This document shows positions 14,711-25,900 of a stretch of DNA of 33,251 nucleotides, piece after piece. Within the stretch, counting starts at the first letter, position 1; each line of letters begins with the position of its first letter. The stretch is taken from contig JAHEYK010000014.1 in NCBI GenBank assembly GCA_023251625.1, positions 1-33,251 on the forward strand, read 5' to 3'. The DNA comes from Bacteroidota bacterium. GTDB taxonomy: Bacteria > Bacteroidota > Bacteroidia > Palsa-948. Under the pieces are notes generated by a model that worked only from the letters and a program-made list of their open reading frames with translations, had not been told where the DNA came from and did no database searches. The position numbers and the translations under genes were made by a program.

Positions 14711-17700
14711 TCAAAGAATAATAATCTTCTTCTTGTATATCTTATTGTTGCTGCTACCCATAATCGTATAAACTCCGGGGCTAAGTTTTTCTGCAGGAGA
14801 AAAAGCTATGACCTCCGCCCGAGTGGAAAGTAAAATAACTTTAGAAAAATATTCTCTTCCCAAAATATCATACACAACAATTAGCACTTCGCTCCCCTTG
14901 CTGCCCTCGATCGATATATTTACCTTATCAACAGCAGGATTGGGGTATACAGAAAAGTTTACAATGCCACCGACCTCGATATTTACCTCTGCGATGTTGC
15001 TATACGCAAACTCCCCGTTAAGGTCGACTTGTTTAAGGCGGTAATAAGATACTCCTTCGTATGGCTCTTGGTCAACAGAGGAGTAGTTTTTTGTTATAGT
15101 GGAATTCCCCTCGGCATTTATTTTTTTAACGTCTTCGAAATCGATACCCTCCTTTGAACGTTGCAGCATAAAATAGTCGCTGTTCATTTCAGACGCTGTA
15201 GACCAAATAGCATCTACCAGATTACCATTGGGATATGCATCAAAAGAAAGCAGCTCTACCGGAAGAGGATTGGTGCCACTGCCTTTTGACGCAAGGGTAA
15301 AAGGGCTAAACGAAGTAACAAGCGCACTTGAAATCACAGTTCCCGTGGCCGGGTCAATGGCTCCGGTAGTGCCTCCATTTCCATGATCTTTCCAAGTAGC
15401 GCCATTCCATCTTGCTACTGCTATGTCAGTTAAATTATCCACTCCGCAGCTGTAACCGTCCCAGCTTAAAGTGACAAAGGCGTTAACTGCCGCGGCTCTG
15501 TTCAATATCCAGTATTCACATCTTCCTATATGGTTTAGGATCGCATCTTTACTGGTCACATCGTATGGAACCGAATTGGGATCAGCATGGAAATATTCTG
15601 CGGTAAATGTTTCAGATCCTGAAAGAGAAGTTACATCAATAGGGCGGTATTTTGCATCTTTTCCTACCGGGAAAGTAAAATTAGTGCTTCCGATCTTTGC
15701 TACGGGCCCGGAGACAAAACTATTATTTGATACGTCTCCAATGCTGGATCCGGCATTCATGGTAAGGAGATTTGCTGCTGTTGAATAAAGCAATCCATCC
15801 GTTAAAGTTAGAATAGCAGCCATGGTGATTTTACTGCTCATCGTAACTCCGGTGGCGCTTGCGTTATTGATGGTAAGATTATTGAATGTTTCGCCTGCCG
15901 CTAATGCAGTGGTAATGGCTTGCGCTGCTGTACCGTTAAAAATTACAGTACCGCTGCGTTCAACAAACGGATTTGCATCGGTACTGGTAACATTCCAGTT
16001 GCCGGCAAGCGTAACATCGTAGTTGGTGGCGCTTACGTCCAATTTCGCACTGCCTGATATTGTTAAATTATTTTGTGCAGTAATTGGCCCTGATAACGTT
16101 TTAGTACCTCCATTGGCAAAATCAACATTGTAATAAGCCACAGCAGATGGGCCGTTTAAACTTCTTATATTCTGGTTTCCGGCTCTGTTAAATGTAATAG
16201 TGCCACCGCTGAGATTGTAGGTGCCTGTTAATTCCGGTAGCCCCGGAAAAGATGCGATAGCAGATGCCAGTATCAGCCCCGATGTTCCCGACATGTTTAA
16301 CCCGCCAACGCCGGTCAGATTATTTGAACCCACATCCAGAATGGCCGCATCCTGAATCGTGAGTAGATCGGTTACAGCGATATCTGCTGCAAGTGACTTA
16401 GTTCCTGCATTGGAACAAGAAAGATCATAATAGGAAGCTGTTGGTTTCTTGACCGTCTGTGCGCCTGCGCCATTGTAGTTAATAGTGTTGGGGGTGAACG
16501 ATCCGTTGAGAGAGCCGGTTGCAAATACGGTGCCCGACACATTCAACACTGAGCCGCCTGCATTTGCCCAGGTTGAGCTCGCCACAGATCCGGTCATGTT
16601 GCCACTGATAGTCGCGGTGCCGTTGTTTGTTACTGTTATCGCTCCTGTAATGGCGAATGTTGGTGCCAGCGTAAGATTAGTTCCAGATGAAATTGTTTTG
16701 TTGCCCGTTGTAATATTTATGGTCGCTCCGCCACCTGTAATATTTGCCGATCCTGCCGATCCTTCGATGGTGGTGCCACTCACACCATTTAATGTAAGCG
16801 TGCTGGTACCGAGAGCGAGAGTTCCATCCACGATCAGATTCCCCGAAACCGTAAGCCCGACTCCGCTGTTCATTGTCAGGATCGTTCCGGCACCGATGTT
16901 CAAAATACCTGCGATAGAAGTAGCCGCAGGTAAACTGGCGCTGCCCGTGCCGACCAAAGTGGCGTTCCGGCTTATCGTCCAACTACCTGAAGTTGGGGAG
17001 AACTTGCCGCTGCCTGCTGTTGAAATATCTTTCGTTACGGTGAATGTGGCCGTGCCGTTCAACGTTGAAGTGGTGTTGATATCTACATACTCTATACTGC
17101 TCGCTACATTTATCGAAACAGTCTGCCCAGTACTGATAATCGCATAACCGTACGCAACCGGAATGCAATCACAACTGGTACCCGACCCGCCCGAGGTGTA
17201 AGACCAGGTGCCGTTGCCTGCCGTAACATCGTTCCAATTTCCGTTTTTCCGTGAATAATAATATGGCCTGATTGGCGTAACGAGCGGAGATTTATTTTTT
17301 GTGCCAATCACAAAATCATTACTTAGGTTTGCAACTGATAATCCACTTCTCTTGACGATCGGAGAACTTGCTGTACCGGCTGTAGCTACTGTGACCCCAA
17401 CCGATCCCATAACAGCACCCGTGTAGGTCTCAAGTTTCAGATCAGTCAGGACTCCGGTGGTGGCTAGGTCCGTATACGTGATATATAAATTGTAGGTGCC
17501 GCCCGCTAGGCCTGAGGTAGACAAGGCATCAATAATGTTTGCAATGCGCTGTATTGCATGCCCCTCGTTGTCTGTGTACGCAACATCGGTCACAAAGTTT
17601 GTAGGCAAAGGGTCCGTGTGAATGTTTTGCACATAACCGGCTGTAGTAGGGTTCACGGTTGAATTTATTTCTATGGGCCTGTACTGCAAAGAGGTGCCGA

Positions 17701-19666
17701 TCGGAAACAAACCATAAAGCGGAGCAACTGTGCTGCTGATGGCCGCAACAGGAAGCCAACGTTTAAAAGTACCTCCATAAATTATTCCGGCAGTACGTAC
17801 GAGTGTTGCTGCTGCACTGTTACCAAGTGTTAGCGTACGGCCGCTCAAATTATAATTGCCTGCTGTCATGGTAAGTATGCTGGTGATCATGAGGTCAGTT
17901 GTCGGAGCTAAAGCTAAAGGGCCCGTTGTATTGGAAGTAAGCCCGTAAAATGTTTCTGTACTTCCTGCTTTGGTTATGGTCTGGTCGGCACCACCACTGA
18001 AAACAACCGTATTTGTTCCGGGAACAAAAGTGCCTCCGAGGTTGGTCCAATCATCTGTAAGAGAAATATTTCCGGCCAGCGTTACTGTTTTAGCCGCGTT
18101 GATCTGCAGATAACCGAAAGTTATTGCAGCGGTAGGTGTGATGGTTCCGTTCTCCGTGAATACTGAAAAACTTCCGTCCGCGATGGTCAGTGCTGCATTT
18201 GCATTCGTTATCCCCGCTGCAAAATTGAGTGTAGATCCCCAGAGCGTTGTAAAGGCTGCGTTCGTGGTATTGCCGGCTACAGTAGCATTCAAGCTGAAAG
18301 ATGGCGCAGATCCATTGAAATTGATCATACCTGTTCCCGTTGCCTGCAGTGTGCCTGAGCCCTGATCCATCGCAACAGAACTGTTGAATGTGATTGTTCC
18401 GCTGCTGACTGTAATTATTTCAGTAGCCACTTCCTGCGGAGCCGACTGTCCGCTCATCCAGGTAACGGTGCCCGCTAAAGTAAATGATCCGCTTGTTACG
18501 TTGACCTTCCCTATTCGGCTTGCTATATTACTGCTTCCGGCAAAAATAAGATTACCCGCAATCGTGGCGCTCCCGCCATTTATATCCCAAAGGTCACTCT
18601 TTGAATTGTTTGTTGGCTGGCTTATTGTAACATTCCCGGTAACAGTGAGGCTGGGATCTGAACCATCGTGCGTAAAGGTTCGTGAGCTGTTATCTGCATC
18701 CATAATAAAATTGGCGCAGGTGATGTTCTGACTGAGGGTGATGGCTACATTATTCAAAGTATTTCCAAGCCGCAGGTCAGGAAAAGTGGTGGATGAGCTT
18801 CCACCAATGGTGTTGCCGATACTTTCAAATGTGACCATGTTTGCTCCACCGCTTAACGTGCCTCCGTTATTGGTCCAATCACCAGCGATCTGAATGTTTC
18901 CGGCAAGTGAAACGGTTACGCCTGAATTAATTTGAAAATTACCGAAGAAAATCGTAGCGGTGGGAGTAATAGTGGGGGCGCCTCCGGCAAATATTACATT
19001 GCTCGAAATATTCCAGGTCATTGAGTTATTTTGCTGGGTATAGGAACCGCCAAACTGAACGGTACAACCGCCCACGGTAACAAACTGTGCTGCGCCACGG
19101 TTGTTGATAAGACCACCGTTGAAGTTAATTATTCCCGAACTAGAAAAGGTGATATCCACTTTGGTAGAATTGGGCACAGTAACTGCGGGGGTAAAAATGA
19201 TCGTACCTGTAGATACCCTGATGCTATTCGTTCCGTTGGTATTCCATACGGAGAAAGTTCCGTTAACATTGAGGTTTCCTGTTGCTGCGTCCAGAATATA
19301 GGTGCGAGCGCTATTCGAATTGTTGATCTTCAGGTCTCCGTTTATATTTAAACTATTTGATCCGCTGATGGTTACCGTAATATCATGAGCGCTGTTCCCC
19401 AAGGTGAGGTTATTACAAGTATAGTTTCCATCAACGGTTATGCCTGTATAATTAGCACCGCTAAATTCAATATTATCCGTTGACAAAGGCACTCCATTAG
19501 GATTCCAGTTATTGGCTGAACTCCAGTTAACGCCATCACCGCCACCATCCCAGGTTACTTGTGAAAAAGAAAAATATGGAATCAGCGCCAAAAGCAAAAA
19601 CGCGCATATCCTATATTCTCCTTTGTAAAAAAGAGCAAATAGATTATGGCTGTGCGTCTCTGTCAT
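14711..19666 (-). CDS. Giant secreted beta-repeat protein with T9SS type-A sorting domain (1651 residues)
   Basis: The signal peptide is long: a 20-residue n-region, then ICAFLLLALIPYFSFSQ. The mature protein opens with a W-x-G-x-x-W-x-x-x-x-N-W-x-x-x-G-x-P module (about 37-60). It then holds many 60-80-residue beta-rich repeats of the form L-x-G-x-W-x-N-x-G-T-F, V-x-F-x-G, N-L-x-I. A segment with FPIGT..YRPIE lies near 650. A second W module starts near 800 (Trp811), with further repeats and FPVGKDAKYRPID near 1330. The fibronectin-like NPLPVELLSF domain starts at 1466. The sorting domain (about 1570-1651, VYPNPAVDKVNI) ends in basic KIYKKKIIIL. It is probably exported by T9SS and attached to or released from the outer surface; an adhesin or matrix role is likely. 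It is paralogous to the next protein (19938). Confidence 0.88.
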   Translation of the reverse strand: MTETHSHNLFALFYKGEYRICAFLLLALIPYFSFSQVTWDGGGDGVNWSSANNWNPNGVPLSTDNIEFSGANYTGITVDGNYTCNNLTLGNSAHDITVTISGSNSLNINGDLKINNSNSARTYILDAATGNLNVNGTFSVWNTNGTNSIRVSTGTIIFTPAVTVPNSTKVDITFSSSGIINFNGGLINNRGAAQFVTVGGCTVQFGGSYTQQNNSMTWNISSNVIFAGGAPTITPTATIFFGNFQINSGVTVSLAGNIQIAGDWTNNGGTLSGGANMVTFESIGNTIGGSSSTTFPDLRLGNTLNNVAITLSQNITCANFIMDADNSSRTFTHDGSDPSLTVTGNVTISQPTNNSKSDLWDINGGSATIAGNLIFAGSSNIASRIGKVNVTSGSFTLAGTVTWMSGQSAPQEVATEIITVSSGTITFNSSVAMDQGSGTLQATGTGMINFNGSAPSFSLNATVAGNTTNAAFTTLWGSTLNFAAGITNANAALTIADGSFSVFTENGTITPTAAITFGYLQINAAKTVTLAGNISLTDDWTNLGGTFVPGTNTVVFSGGADQTITKAGSTETFYGLTSNTTGPLALAPTTDLMITSILTMTAGNYNLSGRTLTLGNSAAATLVRTAGIIYGGTFKRWLPVAAISSTVAPLYGLFPIGTSLQYRPIEINSTVNPTTAGYVQNIHTDPLPTNFVTDVAYTDNEGHAIQRIANIIDALSTSGLAGGTYNLYITYTDLATTGVLTDLKLETYTGAVMGSVGVTVATAGTASSPIVKRSGLSVANLSNDFVIGTKNKSPLVTPIRPYYYSRKNGNWNDVTAGNGTWSYTSGGSGTSCDCIPVAYGYAIISTGQTVSINVASSIEYVDINTTSTLNGTATFTVTKDISTAGSGKFSPTSGSWTISRNATLVGTGSASLPAATSIAGILNIGAGTILTMNSGVGLTVSGNLIVDGTLALGTSTLTLNGVSGTTIEGSAGSANITGGGATINITTGNKTISSGTNLTLAPTFAITGAITVTNNGTATISGNMTGSVASSTWANAGGSVLNVSGTVFATGSLNGSFTPNTINYNGAGAQTVKKPTASYYDLSCSNAGTKSLAADIAVTDLLTIQDAAILDVGSNNLTGVGGLNMSGTSGLILASAIASFPGLPELTGTYNLSGGTITFNRAGNQNIRSLNGPSAVAYYNVDFANGGTKTLSGPITAQNNLTISGSAKLDVSATNYDVTLAGNWNVTSTDANPFVERSGTVIFNGTAAQAITTALAAGETFNNLTINNASATGVTMSSKITMAAILTLTDGLLYSTAANLLTMNAGSSIGDVSNNSFVSGPVAKIGSTNFTFPVGKDAKYRPIDVTSLSGSETFTAEYFHADPNSVPYDVTSKDAILNHIGRCEYWILNRAAAVNAFVTLSWDGYSCGVDNLTDIAVARWNGATWKDHGNGGTTGAIDPATGTVISSALVTSFSPFTLASKGSGTNPLPVELLSFDAYPNGNLVDAIWSTASEMNSDYFMLQRSKEGIDFEDVKKINAEGNSTITKNYSSVDQEPYEGVSYYRLKQVDLNGEFAYSNIAEVNIEVGGIVNFSVYPNPAVDKVNISIEGSKGSEVLIVVYDILGREYFSKVILLSTRAEVIAFSPAEKLSPGVYTIMGSSNNKIYKKKIIIL

Positions 19667-19937
19667 CTAAAATCACACATAAAATCCATTTTTTATCAAA
19701 AATCATGTGTTCCTCATTTTACGATAATTCTGTGAAATTGTTTCAATATTTGCATCTAAACTGCTGATTCCTAGGCAATGGGGTTAATTGCACAGGGCAA
19801 TCGGGGCAGGAAATAACTGCAATACGCTGAAAAAATGCAGGTAGCACGGGTTATTCAGGCGGTTATTCGCACATAACTCAGGTTTGAAACGACTTTTATG
19901 AGATAAAGGCAGAAATTATCGGCACTGCTGTGCTGGG
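19667..19937. other. Intergenic region between the two giant T9SS genes
   Basis: These 271 AT-rich bases hold the leader of the 1651-residue gene. The best -7-like sequence is GATTTTTG on the minus strand (one mismatch to TAnnTTTG, around 19699-19706). No strong terminator hairpin follows the stop at 19938. A short direct repeat lies at 19849-19868. Nothing codes convincingly here. Confidence 0.5.
19849..19868 (+). repeat. Direct repeat GGTTATTC x2, 12-base period
   Basis: GGTTATTC occurs at 19849-19856 and 19861-19868, separated by AGGC. Spaced direct repeats of this size can be operators for regulators binding one face of DNA, but no such regulator is tied to it here. It lies about 180 bases upstream of the 1651-residue gene. 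Confidence 0.45.
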
Positions 19938-22900
19938 TCAACGAATAACAATCTTCTTCCTGTAAATGTCGCCCTTGCTGGTAGCTACGATGGTATAAAC
20001 TCCCGTTGCCAACTTTGTAGCAGGCGAAAACGCAATAACCTCTTGACCCACTGAGAGTAAAACTACTTTTGAATAATATTCTCTTCCAAAAATATCGCGG
20101 AGCACCAACAACACCTCATCGCCCGGTGTGCCTTGAAGAGCAACATTGATCTGATCAACAACAGGGTTGGGATAGACAGAAATAAATTCTGCTTTCCCGG
20201 GAACAAATTCAACCTGAATAATCTTGCTGTAGAAGATCTGTCCACCCAGATCGGCTTGCTTCAGCCGGTAGTAGGAGATGCCGGAATAAGGGTCCGGGTC
20301 GCTTGTCGAATAATTTATTACCTGATGTGAATTTCCTGCTGCCTTTAGTCTTTTTACGTCCTCAAAATCATTTCCGTCCAACGACCGTTGCACGATAAAC
20401 TGATCACTGTTATTTTCCGATGCGGTGGTCCAGAACAAGTTCACAAAATTATTGTCTGCCTGTGCGGAGAAATCGATCAACTCTACGGGCAAAGGATTTA
20501 CGCTTGAGCCGCTGGTCTTACTTCCAAAAGTAAAAGGACTGAAAGAAGTAACGAGCTGACTCGTAACAGTTCCTGCCGATGCACTTCCGGTGGTGCCTCC
20601 ATTCTGTGTTTCGTTGATCCAATTAGTACCATTATAATGTGCAACTACAATATCAGAAAGATCATTGATGCCACTTCTGGTGCCGTCTTCCCAAAATAAA
20701 GTTACGGCCACATTGTCTGCACTCACGTTTCTTCCCAGTATCCAGTGTTCGCCTTTGCTTACGTGATCAAGAGGAGCAATCATTCCCGTAGTGATGGAGT
20801 AAGAAGACGCGTTATACTCCGCCTGAAATTCTGCAGTGGAGGAGGCCGGTGCAGAAATTCCAAGTCTTGCCCACACTGCCCCTTTTCCCAGGGGAAAAAC
20901 AAAAGCATCATCGCCAATTTTTTTCATAGGCCCGGAAATGTAGCTGGTAGATGTTCCGGCCGTTGAAGTTGCATTATCGTTCAAGGTAAGTATGTTGGTG
21001 GCTGTTGTGTTTATAATTCCATCAGTCAAGGTCAGGTCGCCGGTGAGCGTAACCGGAACGGATAAAGTAGTAGCAGCTCCGGATTTATTTTGTTCCATAT
21101 CATCGAGCGTAATTGGAGAAGATCCGCTAATCGTGGATGCTCCGATGCCGGTAAAATTAACGGACCTGCCAATAGTGGTAAATGTTCCGTTGTTAACCAG
21201 GTTTCCATTTATGCCGATCGATTTATTAAGCGTTACGTCTGCTCCGGCTCCGATTGTAAGATTATTAAAGTTAGTACTTCCGGTTCCATTCATGGAAGCG
21301 GGAGTGCCGGTAAATGTAATGGTTGAAGTTCCTCCAGACAAAGTTCCGTTATTGGTGATGTCGCCAACAAAAGTGTGGCTCAAGCCCGCTCCGCCTTTAA
21401 AAGTGGCACCCGGACCAATGAGCAGATCTCCTCCAATCGTCCATGATGCAGGAGGAGTAATGCCTGCTGCGTTAACACTAGTGACAGTAATATTATTTAA
21501 TGTAGGTGCGCTGGAAACAACTGTTATAGGGGCTGATCCGGCAAACTCAACTTCGCCTGTGCTGGTAAATCCTCCTCCTGCTGCATCAAGGGTAATGGTG
21601 GCAGAAGCAGGAAATGGCGGACCGGCAAGAATAGGAGTGAACTTCAACTTTCCGCTGCTCAGCACTGTTCCGTTATTTGTGAAGTCGCCATAAAATGTAT
21701 GCGTTATTGCTCCAAAATCCACTACGACTCCCGCAGCAATGTTGCAGGCTTTTACAACTGTCCATGGCTGGACAGGAGCCCACACTCCGCCGGTATTATT
21801 TACGTTAACGGTATAAAATGACGGGGGGCTTGTTGAATTTGAAATAGGTAAAACGGTACCATTAAAATTTACAACGCCTGTTGAAGCAGAAATAAGTGCT
21901 CCAATCAATGAAAGTGTTTGCAGCCTTGTTCCGCTGATGTTCAAGGTGCCGGAACTTGTCAATGATCCCTTATTAGTAAGGTCGCCATCCAATGTTATAA
22001 TGCCTGTTCCGAAGCTGACAGAACTTGGTGGTACGTCAACAAAAATATTTCCCACTATGGAAATAGTTGTATTGCTTACAGTATACGTTCCTGCCACGGC
22101 ACTTAAATTATTTACGGTGAGCGCGCTACTTCCTGAAATAGTTTTAGAACTTCCGATCAAGATCAATGTGCTGGAAGAAGGAGTGAAAGTTCCGTTATGT
22201 GTAAAGTTTCCGTTGAGCGTAAGATTATAAGTCGCAGGATCGAGCGTTGCTCCTGAATTGACCAGCAGATCTCCGTTCACCTGAATATCGCCTACCAATG
22301 TTTTTGGAGTTGCCCCTCCCCCGGTAAAAGTAAGGTTCCCGTAATCAACATCCGCAACATTTTGCGCCACCGTGCCATTGTATTCTACCGTGCTCGCGCT
22401 GTTGATCGTGTTTGTGATGTAGTTGCCGGGAAAATTCGCTGCCCCTGCAATTTTCAAGGAAGAACCTGCCGCGAGCGCAAGAATTCCACCGGGGCCACTT
22501 CTGTCCATCGTAAAAGTTGACAGATCCAGGGTTCCGGAGGTAAGCGTTAAATTATTATTAAGAACAAGGTCGCCTGTCAGAGATAAAGTGCCGGCCGATT
22601 TATTTATTGTAATGGTGCTGAATATATTTGCATTGACCGATTGACTTCCACTGCCGTTAAAATTTACGGTGCCGCTACCAACGGTAAAAGTTCCGTTGTT
22701 TGTCCAGTTGCCTCCTACATTTATAGTTACTCCTGATTCTAAAAAATTTGTGCTAGCTCCAATTGTTATGTTCCCTGCTACAGTTAACGTGCTCAGTGCT
22801 TCTAATTCTCCCCCTGTTGCGGTGGTAAGATTTCCATTCACGCTGAGTGCAGAGCTTATGGTTGCTCGTTCCGATGATTTTGTGAAAGACAAATTATTGT

Positions 22901-25900
22901 AAGTAACAGGAGCAACTGTTTGCGCTTCCGATCCGGTGTACACCACTGTTCCCGATCCTCCTGTAAAACTTCCAGCCGTGTAATTATAGTGTTTGCCTAT
23001 GGTAAGTGTTCCAGTCCCCGTAAAATTAACGCCACCGGTAGCAGATTGAGTGACATCATAATTCACGGTAGCCGAACCGCTTCCTATCTGAAGTAAAATA
23101 TCGTGGCCGCTCGTCCCATCGCTTAGTTCAAGATTCGTTCCAACAGTTAGCGTTCCCGAAGACGCATCCAGGGTGTGCGAAGCAGACGCTGACCACTGAC
23201 CGACAATACTTCCAATTGTTGTTAACGAACCGGAAGTTATTGTCAGCGTGCTGCTTTGTACACTTCCGTAACGCAGCACGTTTACCGTTTGAGCAGATGT
23301 GATCGTTGGGTTGTTGGTGAAAGCCGCCTGTCCAATTTGAGCAGCATCAGTCGAAGTGGGAACCCTGTTGCTCATGTTCGACCCGGAGATCGTTGTCCAG
23401 TTTCCAGCTGTCCCCCAAGCGGAACTTATGGATCCATTCCAACGCACTACATTTCTTAAGCCGGATAAAGTCCACCTGCCGGCAAGGGCTGTCAAACCTG
23501 TTTTTTCTACGTAGTTCGTTGCACTACTTTTTGTAGTAAATCCAATGCTGTCCCAGGTTACGCCTGAATTAAATTTAAACTGACTTAAACTCGGCTCATC
23601 AAAGGCATTGAGTTCGTTATCCTGATAGTGCATCCTCCAGGTTGCATTCGTATAAGTTCCCGCAGGGATCGTGACCTCGTACTCTCGAAGTATCGCTTCT
23701 CTTGTGGCATCAAAGTCTGCTATTTGCCCTAAGGTAATTTTTACCGTCACGGAAGTCAGGCCGGCACTTGGCGAAGTAAAAATGATCTTGTTATCGGGGC
23801 CCTCAAAATAATAAGTTGTTCCATTTGTAAATGCGTGGTTTTGAACGATCGTTCCAACGATCACTCCCGTGCCTGCCCCTGAGCGAGTGCCGGTTATTGT
23901 AATGCTGTTGGTGCCGGTACTCATATTGCCCTGAGTCATGGTGAGATTGGTGGTACTTACATTACTGAGCAGTGTTATATAGAGCAGTGCGCTGCTCTTG
24001 TTGAAGGTGAGATTATTGAAAGTAGTTGCTCCGGTAATATTAGCGGCCCCCGCGCCACGAAACTGAATATCGGATGTAGAAGCCGTAAAAGATCCGTTAT
24101 TGGTGAAATGACGGAAGAGAGAAAAAACATATGAGGAAGCATCAAATGTAACTCCGGAATTTATTGTGAAATCATTGTTCACAGTAATAACACCCGCTGC
24201 TGTTTTTGTTCCGCTATTTGCAAGAATGAGATTATTATAGGAGGTGCCAACCACACTTTGTGCCCCTGAAGAATTGTATTCTACTGTGTTAGGAACGCTA
24301 GTGGTGACATTGAGCGTTCCTGTTTTAGTAAACACTCCTGCAATACCAAGCGCGGAATTTGTATTGAGCCGAAGTGTTTTTGCTGCGTTGATGGTAACAT
24401 TGAACAGATCGGCATTGCCAGATAACACGCAGCCGGCTCCGTTGATCGTTACTGTTCCGGCAGTTTCGGTAAACGTTCCTGCTGCCGCAACAGAAATATT
24501 GCTCAACGAGGTGAAACTGTTAGCGGTAGAAATGGTACCCGTAACGCTGATGGCGAAAAAAGTGACCGAGCCGCTTCCCGAAATTGTTTTCGATGTTCCT
24601 GATAAGGTGATGGTGCCTGCACTTGCGGCCAGCGAGCCGTTCACTGTCAGATCTCCCGATATCGAAATATTCGCTGCAGTGGTAATCGTTCCGCCAATGA
24701 TGCAATTCGCCAACCTCAGACCAGTGCCCGTAAATGTTTTTGCAGCACCTGTCATGCTCAGCGTTCCGCCAGCTGAATGTGTGAAATTGCTCGCCCCGGT
24801 TGTAGAGAGGTTGCCGGCAATTGTTAAAGTGGTGGTTGCAGCAGCTGTGATCCCGGTGGCAGAGAAAGTAAGATTGTTAAAATTATTTGTCCCCGTTCCG
24901 CTCAGCACTCCGCTCGTTCCGCTGAAGATTACAGTTGAAGTTGATCCTGTAAAAGTTCCGCTGTTGCTCCAGCTCCCTTTGAAAGTATGCGTGTTGGAGT
25001 TCCCGTCAAATGTAGTGCTTGCGTCCAGTGTAACATCGCGGTTCACAGTAATATTATTTCCTGCCGTAAATGTGACCCCTGTTCCTGCTCCTGCAGAGCT
25101 CGTAAAATTTCCGGCAACCGTCATAGCAGTGGCAGGCATTGTTTTAACTGCGACTCCGCTGCTGCTGGAAAATGAAAGATTGCCATACGTTGTTGCGACC
25201 ACCGTTTGGCTGGTTCCGTTGTATTCAACTGTGCTGGTGGCAGCAATTGATTTAGTATTGAAGTTTGCAGGGAAAGTATTTGTGCCACCAATTTTCAGTG
25301 TGGTGGCTGCGGCCATTGTAAATGCTCCGCCGGCAACGGGCGTTCCACGGTTCGCCGTGTAAATCCCAAGATCAAGCGTTCCGTTGTCAACATAAATTCT
25401 TCCCGCATTTGCGTTTGCAGAGCTTAAAGCCGGTAAATTTCCGCTGAGAGATTTTGTCATTCCTCCGCTTGCGCGCAGGTATCCATAACTATACGCGTTG
25501 CTTATTGTCTGGTCAATAACCGCTGATGCGTAGTTAACTGTGCTTGTCGGACTTAAAGTGATCGCGCCTGAAATACTGAAATTTCCGGCAAATGTGCTTG
25601 CTTTAATTTTTATGATGCCGGTAGCGTTTACCGTCATTGTTCCTGTACCGGAAACAATATAAGAAGCAGTTGGATCGAGCGTGCCGCTTACGGATAGACT
25701 TGTGTTTACGGTAATGTTACTTGCTAAAGTGAGTGTGCTTCCGTTATTAATAACTACTGTTTTAAATGTTGTGGCACCTGTCACCGTTTGCGCAGCGCCC
25801 GAAAAAGTTACCTGAGCCGAGGCAACAGACGCGTTGTAGGTTCCGGAATTTGTCCAGCTGCCGCTCAAGGTGATCACGCGGCTGGCAGTATTTGCAAGAA

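Noticed and set aside
24244-25362. Long open frame (372 codons) on the plus strand opposite the 2090-residue T9SS gene, with similar ones at 20992-21693 and 16485-17147
   Set aside because: The minus-strand genes are rich in Thr, Ser, Gly, Asn and Val codons whose complement rarely makes stops. The plus-strand products are Pro/Val/Leu-rich low-complexity sequence with no domain, promoter or start signal. They are shadows of real, conserved T9SS genes.
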